Shown piece by piece: positions 37,458 through 46,186 of a stretch of 64,000 nt of DNA. Source of the stretch: Mesorhizobium sp. Pch-S (lineage in GTDB: Bacteria > Pseudomonadota > Alphaproteobacteria > Rhizobiales > Rhizobiaceae); NCBI RefSeq assembly GCF_004136315.1, contig NZ_CP029562.1, positions 4,797,501-4,861,500 of the forward strand. Direction: 5' to 3'. The position numbers and the translations under genes were made by a program. How positions within the stretch are numbered: position 1 is the first letter of the stretch; every line of letters starts with the position of its first letter. Under the pieces are notes generated by a model. It saw only the letters and a program-made list of their open reading frames with translations, was not told the origin of the DNA and searched no databases.

Positions 37458-39145
37458 ACGAGCGCGCTCTCGCCCGGTCGGTCCTTGGCGGTGCAGCGCA
37501 AGGGGCCGTCATCGCGACACAGGAAGCCCTGAGTTTTTGGGGTGGCGTCGACCCAACTACGGCGTGTGTGATCGACGTTCACCATCCGCTGCACGGAGTT
37601 TGCCTGACCGGCGCTATCCTGATGATGCCGTCGAGCCGGGGTTCCTGCACCGGATCTGGCGTGTTGCTGGATCTCGTGCTGAACGGGCGCGCGCCGGCAG
37701 CGCTCATCTTTTCGGAAGCCGAGGATGTGCTGACCCTCGGGGCGCTGATCGCTTCGGAACTGTTCGGCAAGTCGCTGCCGGTGCTGCGACTGGCGCCGCA
37801 GGCCTTTGCCGCGCTGGCGAGCGCCAAGGCCGCGCGGATAAGCGATACAGCCATCGACGCTGACGGTTTGAGCCTGTCGGTGAGCCCGCCGGCCAACGGC
37901 GCGCTCGAGCTTGCCGATGCGGATCGCGCCATGCTCGGGGGGCAGGGTGGCATTGCCGTCCAACAGGCAATGCGCATCATCTGCGCCATGGCTGTCCAGC
38001 AAGGCGCGCGCAGCCTGGTGGACGTGACGCAGGCGCATATCGACGGCTGTATCTATGCCAGTCCCGCCAACCTGACCTTCGCCGAGAAGATGGCGGAGCT
38101 TGGTGCGCGGGTTCGGGTTCCAACGACGATGAATGCCATCTCGGTGGATCGCGCCAACTGGCAGACCCAGGGCGTCGCCCACGATTTCGGCGATCCCGCA
38201 GCACGGCTTGCCGATGCTTATGTGCGCATGGGCTGCAGGCCGACATTCACCTGTTCGCCTTATCTGCTCGACAGCGCGCCGAAGAGTGGCGAGGCCGTCG
38301 CGTGGGCGGAGTCCAATGCGGTGATCTTCGCCAATTCCGTGCTCGGTGCCCGCACCGCAAAGCATCCCGATTTCCTCGATCTGTGCATCGCCCTGACCGG
38401 TCGTGCCCCGCTTTCCGGCGTCTATCTCGACGAACACCGCAAGGCGCGACGTATCATCGACGTGGAGGTCCCAAGTGGCGTCGATGATGCGTTCTGGCCG
38501 CTGGTCGGCTATCTCGCCGGCCACGCCGCACCGGACCGCATTCCGCTGCTGCGCGGGCTTGGCACGGCCAGACCCTCGCGCGACGATCTCAAGGCGCTCT
38601 GTGCGGCATTCGGCACGACCTCAGCGGCGCCAATGCTGCATGTCGAAGGGGTGACACCCGAAGCTGACGGCGCCAGCGCAGCCGACGCCGACCATGCCGT
38701 CATCACACGTGCCGACCTCGCCGCAGCGTGGAAAAATCTCAATGCGGGACCGGAAGAGGTCGAACTCGTCGCCATCGGCAGTCCACATGCATCGCTTGAG
38801 GAATGCCGCGCGTTGGCGGCCGTGCTCGATGGGCGCACACGCCATCCGGATGCGGCGGTCATCGTTACCGCCGGCAACGCGGTCATCGCCGATGCCCGCA
38901 CCGATGGCACGCTGGCGCGGCTTGAACAAAGCGGCGTGCAGGTGGTGCCGGACCTTTGCTGGTGTTCGATTTCAGAGCCCGTGTTCCCGACGCGCACGCG
39001 CGCCGTGATGACCAATTCCGGCAAATACGCCCATTACGGACCTGGCCTGTCCGGCCGTGCCGTACGTCTCGGCAGCCTTGCCGATTGCGTGACCGCGGCA
39101 CTTACCGGGCGCGTGCCTGAGCGCCTGCCCGCCTGGCTTTCCTGA
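37454..39145 (+). CDS. Aconitase X (fused), probable cis-3-hydroxy-L-proline dehydratase
   Basis: A 563-residue AcnX protein in which the small swivel domain (about 1-140: [40 protein letters not shown]) is fused to the large catalytic domain, as in the single-chain type. The catalytic part has [14 protein letters not shown], the CSPYLL and LCWCS cysteines expected to bind the metal or cluster, and the C-terminal [12 protein letters not shown] signature. Characterised fused bacterial AcnX enzymes dehydrate cis-3-hydroxy-L-proline to 1-pyrroline-2-carboxylate, which the Ldh2-type reductase could reduce to proline. It starts at GTG, overlapping the epimerase stop. Confidence 0.87.
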   Translation: MNERALARSVLGGAAQGAVIATQEALSFWGGVDPTTACVIDVHHPLHGVCLTGAILMMPSSRGSCTGSGVLLDLVLNGRAPAALIFSEAEDVLTLGALIASELFGKSLPVLRLAPQAFAALASAKAARISDTAIDADGLSLSVSPPANGALELADADRAMLGGQGGIAVQQAMRIICAMAVQQGARSLVDVTQAHIDGCIYASPANLTFAEKMAELGARVRVPTTMNAISVDRANWQTQGVAHDFGDPAARLADAYVRMGCRPTFTCSPYLLDSAPKSGEAVAWAESNAVIFANSVLGARTAKHPDFLDLCIALTGRAPLSGVYLDEHRKARRIIDVEVPSGVDDAFWPLVGYLAGHAAPDRIPLLRGLGTARPSRDDLKALCAAFGTTSAAPMLHVEGVTPEADGASAADADHAVITRADLAAAWKNLNAGPEEVELVAIGSPHASLEECRALAAVLDGRTRHPDAAVIVTAGNAVIADARTDGTLARLEQSGVQVVPDLCWCSISEPVFPTRTRAVMTNSGKYAHYGPGLSGRAVRLGSLADCVTAALTGRVPERLPAWLS

Positions 39146-39155
39146 GGAGTTTCTG

Positions 39156-40187
39156 ATGCGTAGCACGAAAACCATCCACGTGATTTCGGCGCATGCCGAA
39201 GGCGAGGTGGGCGATGTCATCGTCGGCGGGGTCACACCGCCGCCCGGCGACACCATCTGGGAGCAGAGCCGCTGGATCGCCCGCGATAACATCTTGCGCA
39301 ATTTTGTGCTGAACGAGCCGCGCGGCGGCGTGTTCCGGCACGTCAATCTGCTGGTGCCGCCGAAACATCCCGAGGCGGATGCGGCTTTCATCATCATGGA
39401 ACCGGAAGACACGCCGCCCATGTCGGGCTCCAACTCGATCTGCGTTTCGACCGTGCTTTTGGACAGCGGCATCCTGCCGATGCGGGAGCCGGTGACCGAG
39501 ATCACGCTGGAGGCGCCAGGTGGCCTAGTGCGTGTGCGGGCGGAGTGCCGAAATGGCAAGGCCGAGCGCATCTTCGTGCGCAACCTGCCGAGTTTTGCCG
39601 ACCGCCTGGATGCCAAGCTCGAGGTTGAGGGGCTCGGCACGCTCACCGTCGACACTGCCTATGGTGGCGACTCGTTCGTCATCGTCGATGCGGCGGCGAT
39701 GGGCTTTGCCCTCAAGCCGGACGAAACGCTCGATATCGCGCGGCTCGGCGTGCGCATCACCAACGCGGCCAACGCCGCTCTCGGTTTTAACCATCCGGAA
39801 AATCCGGCCTGGAAACACTTCTCGTTCTGCCTGTTCGCGGGTGCCGTCGAGCGCACGGCTGAAGGTTTGCGCGCCGGTGCCGCGGTGGCGATCCAGCCCG
39901 GCAAGGTTGACCGCTCTCCGACCGGGACTGCCTTGTCGGCGCGTATGGCCGTGCTGCATGCGCGCGGACAGATGGGGCTGGAAGATCGTTTGACTGCCGT
40001 TTCGGTCATCGGTTCGACCTTTACGGGCCGCATCGTCGGTACCACGACCGTGGGTGGGCGTCCGGCGGTGTTGCCGGAAATCTCGGGCCGCGCCTGGATC
40101 ACCGGCACGCATCAGCACATGCTCGATCCCGACGATCCATGGCCTGAAGGCTACAGGCTCGCTGACACCTGGCCGAAGAAGGGCTAG
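39156..40187 (+). CDS. Proline racemase superfamily protein lacking both Cys (Ser90/Thr256)
   Basis: A 343-residue paralogue of the upstream epimerase. Aligned to it, Cys90 is Ser (PPMSGSNSI) and Cys253 is Thr ([14 protein letters not shown], Thr256). trans-3-hydroxyproline dehydratases of this family have Cys and Thr, and some epimerases Ser and Cys; a Ser/Thr pair is unusual and cannot run the two-thiol racemase reaction. Given the aconitase X and reductase, dehydration of a 3-hydroxyproline stereoisomer is the best guess. The fold is otherwise intact ([24 protein letters not shown]). GAGGAG precedes the ATG, 10 bases after aconitase X. Confidence 0.85.
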   Translation: MRSTKTIHVISAHAEGEVGDVIVGGVTPPPGDTIWEQSRWIARDNILRNFVLNEPRGGVFRHVNLLVPPKHPEADAAFIIMEPEDTPPMSGSNSICVSTVLLDSGILPMREPVTEITLEAPGGLVRVRAECRNGKAERIFVRNLPSFADRLDAKLEVEGLGTLTVDTAYGGDSFVIVDAAAMGFALKPDETLDIARLGVRITNAANAALGFNHPENPAWKHFSFCLFAGAVERTAEGLRAGAAVAIQPGKVDRSPTGTALSARMAVLHARGQMGLEDRLTAVSVIGSTFTGRIVGTTTVGGRPAVLPEISGRAWITGTHQHMLDPDDPWPEGYRLADTWPKKG

Positions 40188-40249
40188 CGGGTACCATGTG
40201 CCCCGTCCGCGACGCGGCCATGATTACCTCACACCAGGAGCCAGCCGAC

Positions 40250-41392
40250 ATGTCTCTCGCCGTCCGCCCTGCCTCGATCTCCGACACCGAACGGCTTGAG
40301 CGCCTGCGGAAGTTGCGGGAGCAAATGGATATCAACCGCGTATCGGCTGTCCTGCTCGGAGCCAGCGAAAGCCTTCGCTATTTCACCGGTCTTGTCTGGC
40401 ACCAGAGCGAGCGATTGCTTGGTGCGCTGGTGACGCCGACCGCGCTCATCTACATCGTTCCAGCCTTCGAGCGCAGCCGGGTCGAAACACTGCCGCATCT
40501 GGCTGGAGACATCGCGACCTGGGACGAAGAGGAAAGCCCGGCTGCACTGGTTGCTTCGCTTGCCGGGATCAAGGGGCACATCGTGCTCGACGATGCCTTG
40601 CCGCTCTTCATCTATCATGCCCTGGCCAGAAGCCTGGGCGTCGAACGCCTTGTCGATGGAGCGCATTTGATACGCCAACTGCGGCTTTACAAATCGGCGT
40701 CGGAAATCGAGCTGATAAAATATGCCATGGGATTGACGCTTGAGGTGCACAAGCGGGCTCATGCAATCATGAAGCCGGGAATCCGTGCCTCCGAGGTCGC
40801 CCGCTATATCGATGAACAGCACAAGACACTGGGCGCCACCGGCGGTTCCACGTTCTGCATTGTTTCATTCGGCCCAGCCACTTCGCTTCCCCATGGCGCC
40901 GATGGTGACCAGATCCTCGAGAAGGGCCAGGCGATCCTCGTCGATACGGGGGCGCGTATCGACGGCTACCATTCCGACCTGACCCGCAGCTATGTGATCG
41001 ACGAACCCGAGCCCCTTTATTCGCGTATGTGGCAAGCCGAACGCGAGGCACAGCAGGCGGTATTCGAGGCCGCTCAGCTTGGCACGCCCTGCTACCGTCT
41101 CGACGACGCGGCGCGGGCAGTGCTGTCGCGCCACGGCCTCGGCCCGGATTACCGGCTGCCTGGTCTTCCTCATAGGGCCGGGCACGGTCTGGGGCTTGAG
41201 ATCCACGAGGAGCCCTACATCGTTCGTGGCAACGAAACACCGCTTCGTTCAGGCATGTGTTTTTCCAACGAGCCCATGATCGTTGTGCCCGAGCGCTTTG
41301 GAATCCGGCTGGAGGACCATATCCACATGACCGAGGACGGGCCTCGATGGTTTACGAGGCCTGCGAAAAGTCCGACCGAGCCGTTCGGGTGA
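40250..41392 (+). CDS. M24 family peptidase (Xaa-Pro dipeptidase type)
   Basis: A 380-residue pita-bread metalloenzyme with an N-terminal creatinase-like domain (ASESLRYFTGLVWHQSERLL) and the five metal ligands: Asp residues in VDTGARIDGYHSDLTRSY, His in RAGHGLGLEIHEEP, Glu in FSNEPMI and Glu in IRLEDHIHM. The family includes Xaa-Pro dipeptidases and related amide hydrolases. As last gene of the hydroxyproline operon it may split Xaa-Hyp or Xaa-Pro dipeptides so that imino acids enter the pathway. The ATG at 40250 follows CAGGAG; an in-frame ATG at 40196 is less likely. Confidence 0.85.
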   Translation: MSLAVRPASISDTERLERLRKLREQMDINRVSAVLLGASESLRYFTGLVWHQSERLLGALVTPTALIYIVPAFERSRVETLPHLAGDIATWDEEESPAALVASLAGIKGHIVLDDALPLFIYHALARSLGVERLVDGAHLIRQLRLYKSASEIELIKYAMGLTLEVHKRAHAIMKPGIRASEVARYIDEQHKTLGATGGSTFCIVSFGPATSLPHGADGDQILEKGQAILVDTGARIDGYHSDLTRSYVIDEPEPLYSRMWQAEREAQQAVFEAAQLGTPCYRLDDAARAVLSRHGLGPDYRLPGLPHRAGHGLGLEIHEEPYIVRGNETPLRSGMCFSNEPMIVVPERFGIRLEDHIHMTEDGPRWFTRPAKSPTEPFG

Positions 41393-41525
41393 GAGACCCT
41401 TAGAGGCTGCCAATGCAGCGAATTACGTGAGCCGGTACAGCCTGTGAAGCGCGCCAGGAGGTAACTTGGTTCAAGAGCTCACGGTCTTCGGGAAACGAAA
41501 TCTCACCCTGCCTTCTTGCGGTGCA

Positions 41526-42674
41526 TCACCATTCGGCGAACGAGCCGTCCTGGTGGCGCCATATCGGGTTGTGCCAGTCGTGTCCTTCTTTCGCCCGTTC
41601 GATGACGTAGGCTTCATCGACATTGACGCCGAGACCAGGTCCGTCGGGAATTGCAACGAAGCCGTCTTCATAGCGGAAGACATCCTTGTTCACGGCATAG
41701 TCGAGCAGGTCATTGGAGGCGTTGTAGTGAATGCCCAGGCTCTGCTCCTGGATAAAGGCGTTGTAGCTGACAGCGTCGAGTTGCAGACAAGCCGCCAGAG
41801 CGATCGGGCCCAGCGGGCAGTGAGGCGCCACAGCCACATCGTAGGCCTCCGCCATGGCGGCGATCTTGCGGCACTCCGTGATGCCGCCGGCATGCGAGAG
41901 ATCAGGCTGGATTATGTCGACAACGCCTTCCTCGAAGACCGACTTGAAGTCCCAGCGGCTGTAGAGACGCTCGCCGAGCGCGATCGGCGTGGAGCCGAGT
42001 GCGGCGATCTCCCTCAGCGCTTCACGATGTTCCGACAGCACAGGTTCCTCGATGAACATGAGCCGGTAAGGCTCGAGCTCTTTCACCAGGACCCGGGCCA
42101 TCGGTCGATGGACCCTGCCATGGAAATCGACGGCAATTCCGATGTTTGGCCCGACCGCCTCGCGAACCCTGGCGACACGTTCTACCGCAGCGTCGATCTT
42201 GTCATGGCTGTCGACAATCTGCAGCTCTTCGGTGCCGTTCATCTTCAAGGCCATGAAACCGTTGGCGACGACGTCTCTTGCCCCCTGAGCCACCTCGTCG
42301 GGGCGGTCGCCACCGATCCATGAATACACCTTGATCCGGTCGCGCAGCTTGCCGCCCAGCAGCTCATGGATCGGTACACCCAGCGCCTTGCCCTTGATGT
42401 CCCACAACGCCTGGTCGATGCCCGCGATCGCGCTCATCATGATCGATCCGCCACGATAGAAACCGCCGCGATGCATGACCGTCCAGTGATCTTCGATCAG
42501 ACGCGGATCCTTGCCGACGAGGTAGTCGCCCAACTCCTTCACGGCTGCTTCGACCGTACGAGCCTTGCCCTCGACGATGGGTTCACCCCAACCGGTCACG
42601 CCGGCATCCGTCTCGATCTTCAGGAACAGCCAGCGCGGCGGAACGATATAAGTGGTGAGCGATGTGATCTTCAT
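41526..42674 (-). CDS. dgoD: D-galactonate dehydratase DgoD
   Basis: A 382-residue enolase-superfamily dehydratase that converts D-galactonate to 2-dehydro-3-deoxy-D-galactonate. The sequence follows E. coli DgoD closely: [40 protein letters not shown], the metal ligands Asp in [11 protein letters not shown], Glu in FIEEPVL and Glu in ALGERLYSR, and the catalytic His in [14 protein letters not shown]. Its ATG overlaps the stop of the upstream GntR gene, so both are co-transcribed. The adjacent AraFGH importer and SDR suggest oxidative catabolism of D-galactose or a related sugar; kinase and aldolase are not in the window. Confidence 0.95.
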   Translation of the reverse strand: MKITSLTTYIVPPRWLFLKIETDAGVTGWGEPIVEGKARTVEAAVKELGDYLVGKDPRLIEDHWTVMHRGGFYRGGSIMMSAIAGIDQALWDIKGKALGVPIHELLGGKLRDRIKVYSWIGGDRPDEVAQGARDVVANGFMALKMNGTEELQIVDSHDKIDAAVERVARVREAVGPNIGIAVDFHGRVHRPMARVLVKELEPYRLMFIEEPVLSEHREALREIAALGSTPIALGERLYSRWDFKSVFEEGVVDIIQPDLSHAGGITECRKIAAMAEAYDVAVAPHCPLGPIALAACLQLDAVSYNAFIQEQSLGIHYNASNDLLDYAVNKDVFRYEDGFVAIPDGPGLGVNVDEAYVIERAKEGHDWHNPIWRHQDGSFAEW

Positions 42675-43483
42675 GGCTGTCCGTCTCTTCCACGTTGCTT
42701 CGCACTGGCCAGATCCCTGGCCGCCAGATCGAGAATGCGGTCCGCTGCCCGCCGAGCGGCCTCACCGTCGCGTATGCGAAGGGCTTCAACCACTTCCCGG
42801 TGGGCATGGACGGCTTCGGTGCGCCGGTCGCTCGAGATGGTCGCAGTTGTCTCCAGCGCAAAGGTGAGGGCGGCGTCGATCATGCCGCCGATCTGGCGGA
42901 AAACCGGGTTGTGGCATGCGCCATACAGGATCCGATGGAATAGGATGTCGGACTGGGCGAACCTGATCAGATCATCGCCGGCATCGGCCATGCCTTGCCA
43001 TGCCGCTTCGAGATCGGCGATTTCGCGCAGCGTGGCTCGCGTCGCGGCAAGGCAGGCAACGAGTGGCTCGATGGCACGGCGGGTTTCCAGGATAGCATCA
43101 AAGAGGGTGTCATCCAGGGCATGCGGGGCGTGCCAGGCGAGCACTTGCGGGTCGATGATGTTCCAGTTGTCGGCCTCGCACACCACCGTGCCGATCCGCG
43201 GACGCGTGACGACAAGGCCCTTGGCTGCAAGGACCTTCAGCGCCTCACGAATGACGGTCCGGCTGACACCATATTCGACACCAAGGTCGTTCTCGGTCGG
43301 CAGCGTTCCGCCCGGTATGTAGCGACCCGAGAAGATGCCCGACGCAATTGCGGCCGTGATGTCCATCATTACCCGCGGCCTGGCCTTTGCCTGCCTCTGG
43401 CTCTCGCCATCAATGCCGTCCACCCGTGTCTCCTCCAAAGGCGTGTGATCGATCATAGCCGACCATTTGCTGATCTCGGCCAT
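42671..43483 (-). CDS. GntR/FCD regulator of the sugar locus (DgoR-like)
   Basis: A regulator of about 270 residues with an N-terminal winged helix ([40 protein letters not shown], quoted in part) and a C-terminal FCD domain. It overlaps dgoD and diverges from araF across a perfect palindrome, so it probably represses both units, as DgoR does for galactonate genes. The open frame starts at 43534, but that would place the operator over its start codon; the ATG at 43483 or 43456 is more credible, and neither has a well-spaced ribosome binding site. Confidence 0.88.
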   Translation of the reverse strand: MAEISKWSAMIDHTPLEETRVDGIDGESQRQAKARPRVMMDITAAIASGIFSGRYIPGGTLPTENDLGVEYGVSRTVIREALKVLAAKGLVVTRPRIGTVVCEADNWNIIDPQVLAWHAPHALDDTLFDAILETRRAIEPLVACLAATRATLREIADLEAAWQGMADAGDDLIRFAQSDILFHRILYGACHNPVFRQIGGMIDAALTFALETTATISSDRRTEAVHAHREVVEALRIRDGEAARRAADRILDLAARDLASAKQRGRDGQP

Positions 43484-43526
43484 ACCTTCCAGGGGCCGGG
43501 AATGCCAACGGGAATGACGTAGCTTA

Positions 43527-43561
43527 TTTATCATACCAGAGCAATTGACTGGTATGATAAA
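43527..43561. promoter_or_regulatory. Perfect 35-base palindromic operator between gntR and araF
   Basis: TTTATCATACCAG (43527-43539), 9 bases, CTGGTATGATAAA (43549-43561): 13-base arms with no mismatch. The core ATACCAG/CTGGTAT fits GntR/FCD-type sites. It lies between the divergent gntR-dgoD and araFGH units and could control both at once. Confidence 0.85.
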
Positions 43562-43619
43562 AAGAATTATTGCGAATTGGTCTCCGGATCGAAGGTCCGG
43601 TCATCGTTGGGAGGTATCG

Positions 43620-44603
43620 ATGAGATTCTTGAAGACCGCGCTTCTTGCGGGCGCGCTGGCCGTCACGGCCATGGTTTCTGCCTACGCACAGGAAACCAAG
43701 ATCGGCTTTATCGTGAAGCAGCCGGAGGAGCCCTGGTTCCAGGACGAGTGGAAGTTTGCGGACCAGGCTGCCAAGGAAAAAGGCTTCACCCTTGTCAAGA
43801 TTGGCGCCGAAGACGGCGAGAAGCTGATGTCGGCGATCGACAATCTTGGCGCGCAGGGCGTTCAAGGCTTCATCGTCTGCACGCCGGACGTCAAGCTGGG
43901 GCCTGGCATTGTCGCCAAGGCCGAGGCCAACAGTCTCAAGCTCATGACGGTTGATGATCGGCTTGTGAGTGCTGACGGCAAGCCGATCGAATCCGTTCCG
44001 CACATGGGCATTTCCGCGACCAAGATCGGCGAAGCCGTGGGGCAGGCGATCGTTGACGAAATGAAGGCGCGTGGCTGGAAGCCGGAAGAGGTTGGGGCGA
44101 TCCGCGTCTCCTATGACCAGTTGCCCACGGCCGTCGATCGTGTCGAGGGTGCGATTTCCGTGCTCAAGGCGAACGGTTTCAAAGCCGAGAACATCTTTGA
44201 TGCTCCTCAGGCCAAAACCGACACCGAGACTGCGCTCAATGCCGCGACCGTCGTGCTCAACGCTCATGCCGGCGTCAAGAAATGGGTTGCCTTCGGGTTG
44301 AATGACGAGGCGGTTCTCGGTGCGGTTCGTGCGTCCGAAAGCGTTGGCATTGCGCCGGCAAACATGATCGGCGTCGGTATCGGCGGTGCGGATTCGGCAA
44401 TCAACGAGTTCAAGAAGCCGGCCGCCACGGGCTTTGTGGGCACGGTGATCATTTCACCGAAGCGCCATGGCTATGAAACCGCGCTCAACATGTATGACTG
44501 GGTCGCCAACAACAAGGAGCCCGAAAAGCTCATCCTGACTTCGGGGGCGCTTGCCAAGCGCGATACGTACGAAGCGGTCCGCAAGGATCTCGGAATCGAG
44601 TGA
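43620..44603 (+). CDS. araF: L-arabinose-type ABC transporter binding protein AraF
   Basis: A 327-residue periplasmic protein with a signal peptide (LKTALLAGALAVTAMVSAYA). The mature start TKIGFIVKQPEEPWFQDEWK, the hinge CTPDVKLGPGIVAKA and the VGIGGADSAINEF region match E. coli AraF, which binds L-arabinose and also D-galactose. The second specificity fits the galactonate dehydratase next door. A GGGAGG ribosome binding site precedes the ATG. A strong hairpin follows the stop, as after the other binding protein gene in the window. Confidence 0.92.
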   Translation: MRFLKTALLAGALAVTAMVSAYAQETKIGFIVKQPEEPWFQDEWKFADQAAKEKGFTLVKIGAEDGEKLMSAIDNLGAQGVQGFIVCTPDVKLGPGIVAKAEANSLKLMTVDDRLVSADGKPIESVPHMGISATKIGEAVGQAIVDEMKARGWKPEEVGAIRVSYDQLPTAVDRVEGAISVLKANGFKAENIFDAPQAKTDTETALNAATVVLNAHAGVKKWVAFGLNDEAVLGAVRASESVGIAPANMIGVGIGGADSAINEFKKPAATGFVGTVIISPKRHGYETALNMYDWVANNKEPEKLILTSGALAKRDTYEAVRKDLGIE

Positions 44604-44614
44604 TCTTTCCAAGT

Positions 44615-44645
44615 CTGCGGGCGGCACGAAGAATGCCGCCCGCAG
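44615..44645 (+). terminator. Intra-operon hairpin between araF and araG
   Basis: A perfect 11-base stem, CTGCGGGCGGC (44615-44625) and its complement (44635-44645), with a 9-base loop and no T-run. It likely stabilises araF mRNA and limits read-through to araGH. Confidence 0.65.
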
Positions 44646-44664
44646 GGCAGACGGGGTCAGGCCG

Positions 44665-46176
44665 ATGGCATTTCTTGAATTCTCTCACATCACCAAAACC
44701 TATCCCGGTGTGACGGCACTGGCCGACGTGTCGTTCGATGTCGCGAAAGGTGCGGTGCACGGGCTGATGGGCGAGAACGGAGCCGGCAAATCGACGTTGA
44801 TCAAGATCCTGTCAGGGGATCTGCAGGCCAACGAAGGAAAGATCACCATCGACGGCGTGTCGCAAACCTACGCTTCGGCCAAAGGTGCCTATGAAGCCGG
44901 CGTCGTGGTCATTCACCAAGAATTGCAACTCGTTCCTGAACTGACCGTAGCCGAAAACCTTGTTCTTGGCCGCTTCCCCGCCAATGCCGGTATCATTTCG
45001 CGCCGCAGGATGTTCGAGGATGTCGCAACCAGGCTGAAGCGTGCAGGCATCGATATCGACCCGGCCCGCAAGATCAAGACGCTTTCCATCGGCGAACGGC
45101 AGATGGTCGAAATCGCCAAAGCGGTGATGCTCGACGCGCGGGTCATCGCGCTGGACGAGCCAACCTCGTCCTTGTCTTCGCGCGAAAGCGAAATCCTGTT
45201 CGCGTTGATCGAGCGACTGCGTTCCGAGGGCAAGATAATTCTCTACGTATCCCATCGCCTCGACGAGGTGTTCAGGCTCTGCGACAGCCTCACCGTCTTG
45301 CGGGATGGCAAGCTTGCAGCCCACCACGCTTCGCTCGAGGGCGTCACCCGCGATCAGGTTGTCGCCGAGATGGTTGGTCGCGAAATTTCGGACATCTGGG
45401 GCTACCGCGCGCGCAAGGCCGGACAGACAAGGCTTGCTGTCGATGGGCTTAGCGGCGACCAACTGCTGCAACCGGCCTCGTTTGAAGCGCGTGCTGGCGA
45501 GATCCTCGGCTTTTTCGGTTTGATCGGGGCAGGGCGCTCCGAACTGATGCGGCTGGTTTACGGCGCCGACCGGCGTCTCGGCGGCTCGATCAGCATCGAC
45601 GGCGACAAAGTCAGCGCGCGCGACCCGCATGGCTCCATCCGTGCCGGCATCGTGCTGTGCTCGGAAGACCGCAAGCACGACGGTATCGTCCAGGGACGCT
45701 CGATCGAGGAAAATATCAACATCTCCTCGCGTCGACACCACACCCGGTTTGGCGTACTCAACCGCGCGCGTGAAATCGAAACGGCAGAGACCTTCATCAA
45801 GAAGCTGCGCGTTCGCACACCATCACGCAAGCAGGACATCGCCAATCTTTCCGGTGGCAATCAGCAGAAGGTCATCCTGGGGCGCTGGTTGTCGGAGCAG
45901 GGGGTACGCGTGCTGATCGTGGATGAGCCGACGCGTGGCATCGATGTCGGTGCGAAGTCGGAAATCTACGAGCTGCTTTACGATCTGGCGGATGCGGGCA
46001 TGGCGATCATCATTGTCTCGTCGGAACTGCCCGAAGTCATGGGTATCTGCGATCGTATCCTCGTGATGTGCGGCGGCCGCATCAGCGCTGAACTCGACCG
46101 TAGTCAGTTCGCCGAAAAGGCGATCCTGGCAGCAGCTTTGCCTGACAAGAAAACTCCCGACGCGATCGCATCCTGA
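44665..46176 (+). CDS. araG: Sugar ABC transporter ATP-binding protein AraG
   Basis: A 503-residue double ABC ATPase of the monosaccharide (CUT2) class. The first domain has Walker A GENGAGKST (36-44) and Walker B ARVIALDEPTSSL. The second domain has a degenerate P-loop (GLIGAGRSE), the signature NLSGGNQQKV and Walker B VLIVDEPTRGID, the usual asymmetry in this class. The ATG at 44665 is preferred to the open frame from 44551, which covers the hairpin. It energises AraF/AraH uptake. Confidence 0.95.
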   Translation: MAFLEFSHITKTYPGVTALADVSFDVAKGAVHGLMGENGAGKSTLIKILSGDLQANEGKITIDGVSQTYASAKGAYEAGVVVIHQELQLVPELTVAENLVLGRFPANAGIISRRRMFEDVATRLKRAGIDIDPARKIKTLSIGERQMVEIAKAVMLDARVIALDEPTSSLSSRESEILFALIERLRSEGKIILYVSHRLDEVFRLCDSLTVLRDGKLAAHHASLEGVTRDQVVAEMVGREISDIWGYRARKAGQTRLAVDGLSGDQLLQPASFEARAGEILGFFGLIGAGRSELMRLVYGADRRLGGSISIDGDKVSARDPHGSIRAGIVLCSEDRKHDGIVQGRSIEENINISSRRHHTRFGVLNRAREIETAETFIKKLRVRTPSRKQDIANLSGGNQQKVILGRWLSEQGVRVLIVDEPTRGIDVGAKSEIYELLYDLADAGMAIIIVSSELPEVMGICDRILVMCGGRISAELDRSQFAEKAILAAALPDKKTPDAIAS

Positions 46177-46186
46177 GAGCAATGGC

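Noticed and set aside
37181..38524. A 447-codon open frame opposite the epimerase/aconitase X genes.
   Set aside because: No start signals or family features; the plus-strand genes are clear.
40196..40249. Earlier ATG for the M24 peptidase gene.
   Set aside because: The extra 18 residues have no family match and the ATG at 40250 has a ribosome binding site.
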